NCBI GenBank assembly: GCA_945949875.1
Contig: CAMFGH010000007.1
Span: forward strand, 1-49,035
Direction of reading: 5' to 3'
DNA from: an uncultured bacterium
GTDB taxonomy: Bacteria > Bacillota > Clostridia > Lachnospirales > Lachnospiraceae
Length of the DNA stretch: 49,035 nucleotides
Below the pieces are notes generated by a model. It was given only the letters and a program-made list of their open reading frames with translations. It was not told the origin of the DNA and searched no databases. This document shows positions 1-8,060 of this stretch, piece by piece (within the stretch, counting starts at the first letter, position 1; every line of letters starts with the position of its first letter). Position numbers and translations under genes: made by a program.

Positions 1-48
1 AAAAGAGTATGAAGACCCTTTTAAGGGTTAAGTCGGAGTAGTACAAAC

Positions 49-79
49 GCCCCTTTAGGGGCATTAGCTTTTTCTTTTT
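49..79 (+). terminator. Rho-independent terminator of an upstream gene
   Basis: A short GC stem, gcccc (49-53) with ggggc (58-62) around a ttta loop, is followed by a T-rich tract to about 79. It probably ends a gene left of the window. A reading frame ending with TAA at 29-31 could be the last codons of that gene, but too little is present to identify it. Confidence 0.6.
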
Positions 80-167
80 GTGAGTTGCAATAGGGGGATT
101 TTGAGTTATAATTGGGATATCAGCCGGAAGGAAAACACCCTAAAAACAGCAGGGGGAGGTGATACGT

Positions 168-506
168 ATGTGTACAGAAATGCAATTAAATAAAATTATT
201 AAAGCAATGGTAGAATGCTATAGAGTTGTATACGACAGAGATATTGAAGAAATTATGTTATACGGTTCATATGCGAGAGGTGATTTTACAGAAAACTCAG
301 ATATCGATTTGGTTGCTATAGTACATGGGTCACGTTTGGACTTACAGGAAAAGTTAAAAGAGCTTTGGGATATCTCAGCAGAATTGGGATTGGAACATGA
401 TATTATTGTATCTCCGACAGTTATTCCGTATGATGAATTCATGAAATATAAGCAGTCACTTCCATATTATCGAAATATCGCAGAGGAGGGACGAAAAATT
501 GGATGA
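168..506 (+). CDS. mntA: MNT-type minimal nucleotidyltransferase (antitoxin of HEPN/MNT pair)
   Basis: This 112-residue protein is a minimal nucleotidyltransferase. It carries the hallmark GSYARG at residues 33-38 and SDIDL at 44-48, whose two aspartates would bind metal, and a later EHD that can supply the third carboxylate. In MNT/HEPN toxin-antitoxin modules such proteins silence the HEPN RNase, in studied cases by AMPylating it. An upstream GTG at 159 is in frame, but the run agggggagg at 151-159 sits 8 nt before ATG 168, so I choose 168. The following HEPN frame overlaps its 3' end by 8 nt, the usual operon arrangement. The antitoxin looks intact while its partner is broken. Function is inferred from motifs and context. 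Confidence 0.85.
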   Translation: MCTEMQLNKIIKAMVECYRVVYDRDIEEIMLYGSYARGDFTENSDIDLVAIVHGSRLDLQEKLKELWDISAELGLEHDIIVSPTVIPYDEFMKYKQSLPYYRNIAEEGRKIG

Positions 507-885
507 TTTAATACAGTATCGTTTATCTTCAGCAAAAGAAAAATTGATATCTGCAAAGGTCTTGTTAGATGCCGGATTATACAAAGATTCTGTATGAAGA
601 TCTTATTATGCTATTTTTACTGCAATACGTGCTGTACTAGCTATCAAAAAGGTAGATTTTTCAAAACACGCTGGAGTCATTGCATATTTTCAAAAGGAAT
701 TTGTAAAAACGGGTATTTTTGATAAGAAGTACTCGAAATATTTACAACAAGCATTCCAAATTAGGAATAGTTGTGATTATGATGATTTTTTCATTGTTTC
801 AAAGCAAGATGCTGAAGATCAATATGAAAGAGCTAAAGAAATATTAGAAGTTATTGAAGGTTTTATTCAGAAAGCAAATTTATGA
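499..885 (+). pseudogene. HEPN-domain toxin, interrupted by an in-frame TGA
   Basis: Reading from TTG at 499 gives a 128-codon frame of HEPN type (PF05168-like): an N-terminal helix, then RSYYAIFTAIRAVL, and a late RNSCDYDD resembling the R-x-x-x-D-Y end of this family. Codon 33 (595-597) is TGA, lying exactly where the family has the residue before RSYYA; the frame is otherwise open to a TGA at 883-885. No good restart follows the stop, so the protein is probably not made at full length. A single substitution from CGA or TCA would explain it. Readthrough or a base-calling error cannot be excluded. Confidence 0.75.
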
Positions 886-908
886 AATTATCATATAATA
901 TTTTATGG

Positions 909-968
909 TCTCAAAATTAGGTCGAAGGCCAGTTGAGTGCTGGTCGAAAGCTGGTTTTGAGATTTTTT
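909..968 (+). terminator. Structured terminator after the MNT/HEPN pair
   Basis: The outer stem is tctcaaaa (909-916) with ttttgaga (955-962), followed by six T. An inner stem pairs ggccag with ctggtc, and the motif gtcgaa occurs twice inside. It lies directly downstream of the HEPN frame. Confidence 0.7.
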
Positions 969-1146
969 GCAGGCACAGCATATGGGATTATCCACTTGCT
1001 GGACAGGCTGGTATGAACAGGAAGAAATGAAAAAAGTGTTACAACTTCCGGGAAATTTCTATGTAAATGGTATTATTACAGTGGGTTATGGAGAGGAAAG
1101 TCCTGAACCCAGACCGCGTAAAAATATGAAAGAAATTATAATATAA
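961..1146 (+). pseudogene. Nitroreductase family, C-terminal remnant
   Basis: An open frame from 961 to TAA at 1144-1146 encodes about 61 residues with the C-terminal signature of FMN-dependent nitroreductases: HMGLSTCWTGWYEQEE, then KKVLQLPGNF and VGYGEESPEPRPRK. The frame is closed upstream by a TGA at 958-960 inside the preceding terminator, and no FMN-binding N-terminal half is present. It is therefore a 3' fragment left after deletion or insertion. An internal ATG at 982 has no convincing ribosome binding site. Identification rests on motif recognition. Confidence 0.65.
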
Positions 1147-1220
1147 TAATACTGATATATGTTTATAACAAAAGATGGTAGATGAATAGGAAAAAATAAT
1201 TTGTCAAAAGGAGAAAGAAC

Positions 1221-2192
1221 ATGATCAAATGGGGCGTTTTAGGAACAGCAGGAATTGCAAAAGGATGTACCATTCCGGGAATGCAGCTTGCTTCCAATTG
1301 TGAGCTTACAGCAATAGCGGGAAGAAGTCTGGAAAAGGCAGAGCAGTTTCAGAAAGAATTTGGATTTGAAAAAGCATATGGAAGTTATGAGGAACTTTTA
1401 GCGGATCCGGATGTTCAGGCAGTATATATTCCGCTGCCAAATGAACTGCATTATGAATGGACCATAAAAGCGTTAAAAGCAGGCAAGCATGTACTTTGCG
1501 AAAAACCTCTTGCACCGACAGAAAAAGAGATCGAAGAAATGTTTCGTACCGCAAAGGAAAACAACGTATATTTAATGGAAGCCTTTGCATATCTGCATAG
1601 TCCTATTGTTTCTGCTATTAAGGAAGAGCTGGATAATGGCACGATTGGAGAGATCCGGTATATGGAAAATGCTTTCCTGACCTCCGATTATGATATGTCC
1701 AATATCCGTATGAGAAAAGAAACCTTTGGCGGCAGTACCTATGATCTGGGCTGTTACTGTACCAGCCAGATCCTCTGGATGATGGGGCAGGAGCCGAAAA
1801 CCGTACAGGCGGTGGCTGATTTTTCCCAGGAAGGAATCGATAAATTAACTACAGGGTTTATGGTATTTGAGTCCGGCGCCAGGGCTTCCTTTACCTGTGG
1901 TATGACTTTGGAAACAGAGAAAGATTACCGCATAGACCGGCTACAGATTTTTGGAACCAAAGGAAAGATCGTTTCAGATGTAGCCTTTAATCAGGAAGGA
2001 AAATGTGACTATACCATTTGTATAGACGGAAAGAAAATCACAAAAACCGTAACAGCGCCACAGAATTATGCTCTCGAGGTGGAACAGCTTGGGAAATGTA
2101 TCACCGGAGAAGAAACGCCTTGTGTATCAGAAGACTTTTCTTTGAAAAATGTACGAATTCTGGAACGGATTTTAAAACAAATCGGATATTAA
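1221..2192 (+). CDS. Gfo/Idh/MocA family NAD(P)-dependent oxidoreductase
   Basis: This 323-residue cytosolic protein has the family layout. The N-terminal Rossmann fold carries GTAGIA at residues 8-13, and the conserved EKP of the catalytic/nicotinamide region is at 94-96 (HVLCEKPLAPT). The C-terminal alpha/beta domain contains the GGSTYDLGCY stretch that typically shapes the substrate pocket. Relatives oxidise sugars, inositols or trans-dihydrodiols; the substrate cannot be read from sequence. The ATG is preceded by aaggagaaag at good spacing. The next gene starts 10 nt after the stop, so the two are probably co-transcribed. Confidence 0.9.
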   Translation: MIKWGVLGTAGIAKGCTIPGMQLASNCELTAIAGRSLEKAEQFQKEFGFEKAYGSYEELLADPDVQAVYIPLPNELHYEWTIKALKAGKHVLCEKPLAPTEKEIEEMFRTAKENNVYLMEAFAYLHSPIVSAIKEELDNGTIGEIRYMENAFLTSDYDMSNIRMRKETFGGSTYDLGCYCTSQILWMMGQEPKTVQAVADFSQEGIDKLTTGFMVFESGARASFTCGMTLETEKDYRIDRLQIFGTKGKIVSDVAFNQEGKCDYTICIDGKKITKTVTAPQNYALEVEQLGKCITGEETPCVSEDFSLKNVRILERILKQIGY

Positions 2193-2202
2193 TTTGGGAA
2201 TT

Positions 2203-2895
2203 ATGAGAACAGAGATTATTTATCAGGATAATGATATATTGGTATGTCGTAAGCCGGCAGGGTTTCCGACCCAGACAGCCAGAATCGGACAGGCAGATGT
2301 GGTCAGTGAGTTAAAAAATTATCTGGCAAAAAGCAAAGGGAGCGAGCCTTATCTGGGAATCATACATAGACTGGATCAACCGGTGGAAGGCCTGCTGGTA
2401 TTTGGGAAGACACAGAAAGCGACCAGGGTTCTAAGCCAGAGTCTAAAGACGAAAGCACTTCATAAAAGTTATTATACAGTTGCTTTCAATCAGCCTTTTG
2501 CAGAGGAAGGAATGCTGGAGGACTACATGATCAAGGAATCCGGAAAAAATATGGCCAGAATCGTTACAGCAGATACCCCCGGTGCGAAAAAGGCAGTACT
2601 GCATTACCGAATGCTGGCTGCTTCCAACGGGAAAGTGCTTTATGTGGTTCAAATTGATACCGGAAGATTTCATCAGATCAGAGCACAGATGGCACATGCC
2701 GGGATGCCGTTGCTGGGGGATCAGAAGTATGCAGACGAAGCGACGAAGATATATTCGGAAAAGAATGGTATTCGAAATGTAGCATTATGTGCGTGTGAGA
2801 TTGTTTTGAATCATCCGGAAACAGGAAAAGAGATGTCCTTTACGATCCAGCCGGAAGGAGAGGCTTTTCAGGACTTTTACGATGAGCCAAAATAA
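2203..2895 (+). CDS. RluA-family pseudouridine synthase
   Basis: The 230-residue protein is a RluA/RsuA-type pseudouridine synthase acting on rRNA or tRNA uridines. The motif HRLDQPVEGLLVFGKT near residues 55-70 contains the catalytic Asp of HRLD, and GRFHQIRAQMAHAGMPLLGD is the conserved C-terminal signature. No N-terminal S4 domain is present, so it is the short form. A TTG at 2194 is in frame, but the ATG at 2203 is the more natural start. It follows the oxidoreductase by 10 nt. The target uridine is unknown. Confidence 0.88.
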   Translation: MRTEIIYQDNDILVCRKPAGFPTQTARIGQADVVSELKNYLAKSKGSEPYLGIIHRLDQPVEGLLVFGKTQKATRVLSQSLKTKALHKSYYTVAFNQPFAEEGMLEDYMIKESGKNMARIVTADTPGAKKAVLHYRMLAASNGKVLYVVQIDTGRFHQIRAQMAHAGMPLLGDQKYADEATKIYSEKNGIRNVALCACEIVLNHPETGKEMSFTIQPEGEAFQDFYDEPK

Positions 2896-2953
2896 AAAGC
2901 GTAAAGAAAACATAAGAAGGAATGTAATAAAAACGTTAAAGAAGAAAAGAAAA

Positions 2954-3005
2954 ATAGAAACGTAAAATAGAAGCGTGAAATGGAAACGTAAGATAGAAAC
3001 GTAAA
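2954..3005 (+). repeat. Four tandem 13-bp repeats
   Basis: Four head-to-tail 13-bp units (2954-2966, 2967-2979, 2980-2992, 2993-3005) follow the pattern atagaaacgtaaa with zero to three changes each. They fill the space before the membrane protein gene; the last unit abuts its ribosome binding site. Confidence 0.85.
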
Positions 3006-3019
3006 GAAAAGGAAATGCT

Positions 3020-4633
3020 ATGTCCGAGGCACTGCAAATGCAGAAAGATCATAAAGAAAAAAAGAGACAATTGGATATGAAAAAAAGTGTGGAAAAATCA
3101 GGACATCTTTTAGTTCTTCTGTTTCTTTTTTGCTTTGCCATCGTTTATCCTTTGTATTTTCGAGATGGATATACGCAAATAACCACCTATAAATTTCAGT
3201 ATTTAAAAATCATTGCATTTCTTTTTGGCGGGTTGCTTCTTATTGTAAATGCTTTCTATCTGCTGATTCCGTCAAAAATGTCTGATGGAGCGAAAGTTTC
3301 CATCGGGAGCAGAGTGGCTGGCAGCCTGAAGAATTTATCTGCCACAGATATTTTTATCCTGTTATATGGGGCTGTTTTGATATTTTCTTTTATGCTGTCG
3401 GATTTTCCTCAGGAAGCTCTGTGGGGAACGGACGGATGGTATATGGGATTTGTTACGCAGATGATCTGTATCGGCATCTACTATTTTGTATCCCGGTTTT
3501 ATGATGGAAAAGAAAGTAGGATATGGTACTTAATGGGTATTTCTTTTCTGATTTTTTTGTGGGGGTTATTAAACCGCTTTTCCATTTATCCGATTACCAT
3601 GGAAAATGCGTCTGTGGAATACATCTCCAGTATAGGAAATATTAACTGGTTTTGCGGGTACTGGTCTGTGTTTTTTGTAATGGGACCGGTGATTTATATT
3701 CTTACAGAAGACATGGCTTCGCGAATATTTAGCGGAATATATAGTATGGTAGCCTTGGGTCTGGCAGCAGTAGAAGGAAGTGATAGTGCATTCGTATCAC
3801 TTGGTATAGTTTTTTTCCTTCTCTTTCTGGTCTGTTTTGAAAAAAGAAGATGGCTGGAGCGTTATCTTGAAATCATTGCGATCATGACCGGAACATGGCA
3901 GGTTTTTCGGCTGATTCATTATCTTTTTCCGGAGCAGCTTAATTTTTGGAATATTACCATAAGCTTTGTGCTTGGTAATGCCACATTGATTGTCTTCATC
4001 ATGGCTGTTCTCCTGCGGGTGATCATAGACGATCCGGAAAAAGAGACCTTACATAAAGCCTTTCATATCGTAAAATGGGTGGTGGTAAGCGCGGTTATAC
4101 TGCTTCTTGCCGGTTATATTGTCCTGCTGATCATGAACACCAAAAACCGTGGCAGCATAGGCTCTTTATTCGATAATGGATTATTCATTTTTGACAGTAG
4201 CTGGGGGAGCTCCAGGGGAATGACCTGGAAAGACGGAGTCCTTATTTTTAACAGTTTTCCAGGATGGAGAAAGTGGATCGGGGCAGGGCCGGACTGTTTT
4301 ACTATGTATTCTTATACCCATCCGGCGATTTCCTACCTGCTGGAAAATCAGTTTGGAGGAGTCCGTTTAACCAATGCACATAATGAGATGATTACGATTC
4401 TGGTAAACACAGGAATATGGGGGCTGCTTACCTTTTGGGGTATTTTTATCAGTAGTATTGTCAGACATTTAAGGAAGATGAAACAAAATCCCATTTGCCT
4501 TATCATTGCGGTCTCCGCAATATCCTATCTATTTCATAACATATTCAGCTTCCAGCAGATCGTGAACACGCCTTTCGTTTTTCTGATGCTTGGGCTGGGA
4601 GAGAATATCTTACGAAAGGAAAGTTCCCGATGA
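3020..4633 (+). CDS. O-antigen ligase-like polytopic membrane protein
   Basis: This 537-residue protein has a basic cytosolic N-terminus (about 1-30) followed by roughly 11-12 hydrophobic segments. Between the late segments is a large extracytoplasmic loop (about residues 375-455), ending in NAHNEMITILVNTGIWGLL. That is the hallmark of the Wzy_C/WaaL-type O-antigen ligase family, in which the loop holds the catalytic His that transfers a lipid-linked glycan. In a Gram-positive, relatives attach or polymerise surface glycans. No other glycan genes are nearby, so the acceptor is unknown. ATG 3020 is preceded by aaaaggaa. Confidence 0.75.
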   Translation: MSEALQMQKDHKEKKRQLDMKKSVEKSGHLLVLLFLFCFAIVYPLYFRDGYTQITTYKFQYLKIIAFLFGGLLLIVNAFYLLIPSKMSDGAKVSIGSRVAGSLKNLSATDIFILLYGAVLIFSFMLSDFPQEALWGTDGWYMGFVTQMICIGIYYFVSRFYDGKESRIWYLMGISFLIFLWGLLNRFSIYPITMENASVEYISSIGNINWFCGYWSVFFVMGPVIYILTEDMASRIFSGIYSMVALGLAAVEGSDSAFVSLGIVFFLLFLVCFEKRRWLERYLEIIAIMTGTWQVFRLIHYLFPEQLNFWNITISFVLGNATLIVFIMAVLLRVIIDDPEKETLHKAFHIVKWVVVSAVILLLAGYIVLLIMNTKNRGSIGSLFDNGLFIFDSSWGSSRGMTWKDGVLIFNSFPGWRKWIGAGPDCFTMYSYTHPAISYLLENQFGGVRLTNAHNEMITILVNTGIWGLLTFWGIFISSIVRHLRKMKQNPICLIIAVSAISYLFHNIFSFQQIVNTPFVFLMLGLGENILRKESSR

Positions 4634-4690
4634 AAGGAAGCAGGGCTTTGAAAGAAGTGAGGCAGATTGCGAAAAAGAAAGTGCGTTAGC

Positions 4691-4719
4691 TTGACAAAAC
4701 GCATGCAGCCCACTAAAAT
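4691..4719 (+). promoter_or_regulatory. Probable SigA promoter of proS
   Basis: TTGACA at 4691-4696 and TAAAAT at 4714-4719 are separated by 17 bp, in the 170-bp gap before proS. No T-box antiterminator sequence follows it. Confidence 0.65.
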
Positions 4720-4803
4720 CGGTATAGATTAGAAAAGTATGCAGAAATGCTGTTTTTATGCTAAAAAAGATACATTAAAGAAGCAAGGGAAAGGGAAGTT
4801 ATC

Positions 4804-6234
4804 ATGGCAGATAAAAAATTAGTAGAAGCGATCACTTCTATGGAAGAAGATTTCGCACAATGGTATACAGACGTAGTAAAAAAGGCAGAACTGATTGATT
4901 ATACAAGCGTAAAGGGATGTATGGTGATCAAACCTGCCGGATATGCGATTTGGGAACTCATTCAGCAGCAGCTGGACGCCAGATTCAAAGAAACCGGCGT
5001 ACAGAATGCATATTTACCAATGTTTATTCCGGAAAGCCTGCTTCAGAAAGAAAAAGATCATGTAGAAGGATTCGCGCCGGAAGTTGCATGGGTAACACAC
5101 GGTGGTCTGCAGCCTCTGCAGGAAAGACTTTGTGTCAGACCTACTTCTGAAACCCTGTTCTGTGATTATTATAAAAATGTAATTCAGTCTTACAGAGATC
5201 TGCCACAGGTATTAAACCAGTGGTGTTCCGTAGTTCGTTGGGAAAAAGAAACCAGACCATTCCTCAGAAGCCGCGAATTCTTATGGCAGGAAGGTCATAC
5301 TGCACATGCAACAGCAGAGGAAGCTGAAGCAAGAACCGTGCAGATGCTGAATGTATACGCAGAGTTCCTGGAAAACGTACTGGCTATCCCGGTCATCAAA
5401 GGACAGAAGACAGAAAAAGAGAAATTTGCAGGTGCAACTGCTACTTATACAGTAGAAGCACTGATGCACGATGGAAAAGCACTGCAGTCCGGTACCAGCC
5501 ATAACTTTGGTGATGGATTTGCAAAAGCTTTTGGCATTCAGTATACCGATAAAGATAATACCCTGAAATATGTTCACCAGACATCCTGGGGTATGACCAC
5601 ACGTCTGATTGGTGCGGTTATTATGGTACATGGTGATAATTCCGGTCTGGTTCTGCCTCCAAAGGTAGCTCCGACACAGGTAGTGATCATTCCGATCCAG
5701 CAGAAAAAGGAAGGCGTTTTAGAAAAGGCATTTGCCATGAAAGATATGCTTTCTAATTTCCGTGTAAAAGTGGATGACAGCGATAAGAGTCCGGGCTGGA
5801 AGTTCTCCGAGCAGGAAATGAGAGGTATTCCGGTTCGTGTGGAAGTAGGCCCTAAGGATATCGAAGCAGGAAAATGTGTCATCTGCAGACGTGATACCAG
5901 AGAAAAGATAGAAGTATCTTTTGATGAACTGGAAGCAAAGGTTGCAGAAGTACTGGATAAGATGCAGGTTGAAATGCTGGAAAGAGCAAGAGCCCACAGA
6001 GATTCACATACCTATACCGCAACAAATTATGATGAGTTCAAGCAGATTTTTGGAGAAAAAGCAGGTTTTGTAAAGGCAATGTGGTGTGGTGATCAGGCTT
6101 GCGAAGATAAGATCAAAGAAGATCTGTCTGTAACCAGCCGGTGTATGCCATTTGAACAGGAGCAGCTTTCCGATAAGTGTGTATGTTGCGGAAGACCAGC
6201 CAAAAAGATGGTATATTGGGGCAGAGCATACTAA
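4804..6234 (+). CDS. proS: Prolyl-tRNA synthetase, short (archaeal/eukaryote-like, type 3)
   Basis: The 476-residue protein charges tRNA-Pro with proline. The length and lack of an editing insertion between motifs 2 and 3 identify the ProS type 3 form. Class II motifs are visible: [10 protein letters not shown], then [14 protein letters not shown] (about 117-130), the motif-2 loop around [26 protein letters not shown], and motif 3 with [17 protein letters not shown]. An anticodon-binding domain follows (about 280-385). The C-terminal region has Cys pairs (CGDQAC, CVCCGR) and ends in a Tyr, typical of this subtype. ATG 4804 follows gggaag. It is monocistronic, followed by the long palindrome. 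Confidence 0.96.
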   Translation: MADKKLVEAITSMEEDFAQWYTDVVKKAELIDYTSVKGCMVIKPAGYAIWELIQQQLDARFKETGVQNAYLPMFIPESLLQKEKDHVEGFAPEVAWVTHGGLQPLQERLCVRPTSETLFCDYYKNVIQSYRDLPQVLNQWCSVVRWEKETRPFLRSREFLWQEGHTAHATAEEAEARTVQMLNVYAEFLENVLAIPVIKGQKTEKEKFAGATATYTVEALMHDGKALQSGTSHNFGDGFAKAFGIQYTDKDNTLKYVHQTSWGMTTRLIGAVIMVHGDNSGLVLPPKVAPTQVVIIPIQQKKEGVLEKAFAMKDMLSNFRVKVDDSDKSPGWKFSEQEMRGIPVRVEVGPKDIEAGKCVICRRDTREKIEVSFDELEAKVAEVLDKMQVEMLERARAHRDSHTYTATNYDEFKQIFGEKAGFVKAMWCGDQACEDKIKEDLSVTSRCMPFEQEQLSDKCVCCGRPAKKMVYWGRAY

Positions 6235-6254
6235 GAGATATATAATGAAATAAA

Positions 6255-6768
6255 AAGAGCTGTCGCTTTAACGAATAAAATTTCGTTGAGTGGCAGCTTT
6301 TTCTTAGGCGTACCGGGCGGCTGGTTGTTTTTTTCAGCTTGCAAAATATATCCCAGGAGCTTCTTTATGGATAGTATGTTTTTCCACGGATGAACAGCCG
6401 GGAGAGGTGTGTCACTTTTCATACAAACACTGGGGAAAAAATCCTAAGATTGCCCACCACAGGAAGCAAAGTCTTGATCAGAGACGACATTTCAAAACGC
6501 GACTTAAAAGTCTTGAACGGGTTGAAATGTCGTCTCAGTTTTGCTTTCTGCGGTGGGCAATCTTTATACGGATTTTTGCCAACAGTGTTTGCATAAAAAG
6601 GACACACCGCCCCGGGTGTACAGCTTTGGAAAAATATACTTAATCGAAAATAAAGAAGTTCCTGGGATAAAAATATTTTGCCGCTGATAAAAAACAACCA
6701 GCCGCCCGGTACCCCTAAGAATGAACGCCACTACTTCACAAATTTTATTCGTTGAAGTGCATCCCCTT
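6255..6768. repeat. Long imperfect palindrome (copy 1), about 515 bp
   Basis: The 600-bp gap between proS and ackA is almost entirely one nested inverted repeat centred near 6507. Perfect or near-perfect arm pairs include 6301-6333 with 6689-6721 (33 bp, one mismatch), 6424-6432 with 6583-6591, 6446-6458 with 6552-6564, and 6481-6495 with 6522-6536. A small terminal hairpin, gact/agtc, is at 6501-6512. The core (about 6404-6609) is homologous to the palindrome at 37520-37736. The left edge (6255-6302) is itself a hairpin with a T run and may terminate proS. Small open frames inside have no ribosome binding sites or recognisable products. Confidence 0.9.
6256..6303 (+). terminator. Terminator of proS within the palindrome
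   Basis: The sequence gagctgtcgctt pairs with gagtggcagc, including a G-T pair, around an inner aacgaa/ttcgtt stem, and is followed by ttttt. Similar ctgtcactt/aagtggcagc terminators occur after the chemoreceptor gene at 23777. Confidence 0.6.
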
Positions 6769-6789
6769 TTTGTTTCATAAAAGTTAGGG

Positions 6790-6795
6790 TATAAT
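6790..6795 (+). promoter_or_regulatory. -10 element of ackA
   Basis: A perfect TATAAT lies 40 bp upstream of the ackA ATG. The -35 region is poor: the T-rich edge of the palindrome occupies it. Confidence 0.5.
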
Positions 6796-6835
6796 GTAAT
6801 AAGCCCAAAGAAAAGTTTTAGAAGGAGAAGGTAAA

Positions 6836-8026
6836 ATGAAAGTATTGGTTATTAATTGTGGGAGTTCATCTTTAAAATATCAGCTGATCGACAGCGAATC
6901 TGAGAAAGTTCTGGCAAAGGGTCTTTGCGAAAGAATAGGAACCGATGGAGTTCTCACCCATCAGCCGGAAGGCATGGAAAAGAAAAAGGAAAATGTGTCC
7001 ATGCCAAATCATACGGTTGCAGTACAGCTTGTTTTGGATAAGCTGGTAGATTCACAGGTTGGTGTGATCAAATCATTAAGCGAAATCGATGCGGTAGGCC
7101 ATCGTGTTGTTCATGGAGGAGATAAGTTTGCCGGAAGCGTACTGTTAAATGAAGAAATTATCCGTGAGATTGAAAGCTGTAATGATCTGGCACCGCTTCA
7201 CAACCCAGCTAACCTGATCGGTATCCGTGCGTGTCAGGAAGTAATGCCGGGACTGCCCATGGTTGCTGTATTTGATACGGCATTTCATCAGACCATGCCA
7301 AAGAAAGCATATCTTTATGGTATTCCACATGAATATTATGAGAAATATAAAGTGCGCCGTTATGGATTCCATGGTACCAGCCATGACTTTGTCTCCAAAC
7401 GTGCAGCTGAAATATTGGGAAAAGACCGGAAGGATCTGAAGATTATCGTCTGCCATTTGGGAAACGGAGCCTCTATTTCTGCAGTAAAAAATGGGGAATC
7501 TGTGGATACTTCCATGGGATTAACACCGCTGGAAGGTCTGATTATGGGTACCAGAAGCGGAGATATCGATCCGGCAGTTATCACTTTCCTGGCCGAAAAG
7601 GAACATATCTCAGCAGATGAGGTTTTGAATATTTTAAATAAAAAGTCCGGTGTGCTGGGCTTATCCGGGGGAGTTTCCAATGACTTCCGGGATCTGGAAA
7701 CGGCAAAAAACGAAGGAAATGAACTGGCAGCCGGTGCACTGGAGGCTTTTGCCTATCGTGTGGCAAAATACATTGGTGCCTATGCTGCTGCAATGAAGGG
7801 AGTAGATGTGATCGCATTTACTGCTGGTGCAGGAGAAAACAATGCCTATGTAAGAGGGCTGATCGGAGAATATATCGAGTTTTTGGGAACCAATATTGAT
7901 CCGGAGAAAAATAAAATTCGTGGAGAAGAGATTATCTTATCTGATGAAGGCAGCAAAGTGGTAACGATGGTAGTTCCGACCAATGAAGAGCTGGCTATTG
8001 CCAGAGAAACCGTGAGACTGGTGTAG
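6836..8026 (+). CDS. ackA: Acetate kinase
   Basis: The 396-residue enzyme interconverts acetyl phosphate + ADP and acetate + ATP, the ATP-yielding step of acetate fermentation. Family motifs are all present: [12 protein letters not shown] at the N-terminus, [11 protein letters not shown] (about 85-96), [12 protein letters not shown] with the catalytic Asp/His region (about 143-154), [10 protein letters not shown], and the phosphate-binding HLGNGASI (about 205-212). Length is normal. The start has the strong site gaaggagaagg. The usual partner pta is not adjacent; the next gene is the tRNA nucleotidyltransferase 34 bp downstream. Confidence 0.97.
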   Translation: MKVLVINCGSSSLKYQLIDSESEKVLAKGLCERIGTDGVLTHQPEGMEKKKENVSMPNHTVAVQLVLDKLVDSQVGVIKSLSEIDAVGHRVVHGGDKFAGSVLLNEEIIREIESCNDLAPLHNPANLIGIRACQEVMPGLPMVAVFDTAFHQTMPKKAYLYGIPHEYYEKYKVRRYGFHGTSHDFVSKRAAEILGKDRKDLKIIVCHLGNGASISAVKNGESVDTSMGLTPLEGLIMGTRSGDIDPAVITFLAEKEHISADEVLNILNKKSGVLGLSGGVSNDFRDLETAKNEGNELAAGALEAFAYRVAKYIGAYAAAMKGVDVIAFTAGAGENNAYVRGLIGEYIEFLGTNIDPEKNKIRGEEIILSDEGSKVVTMVVPTNEELAIARETVRLV

Positions 8027-8060
8027 AACTGATAGAAAAAGCAGGAGTATAGGAAGAAAA

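Noticed and set aside
595-597. Selenocysteine at the HEPN TGA
   Set aside because: No selenocysteine insertion hairpin is evident just downstream, and HEPN proteins are not known selenoproteins; a nonsense mutation is simpler.
4634-4803. T-box leader before proS
   Set aside because: Aminoacyl-tRNA synthetase genes in Firmicutes often have one, but the gap is only 170 bp, and I see no specifier hairpin or conserved antiterminator sequence, only an ordinary promoter.
6390-6697. Small proteins encoded within the palindrome
   Set aside because: Open frames of 68-92 codons exist on both strands because of the inverted symmetry; none has a good ribosome binding site or protein-like composition, and they are not preserved in the second copy.
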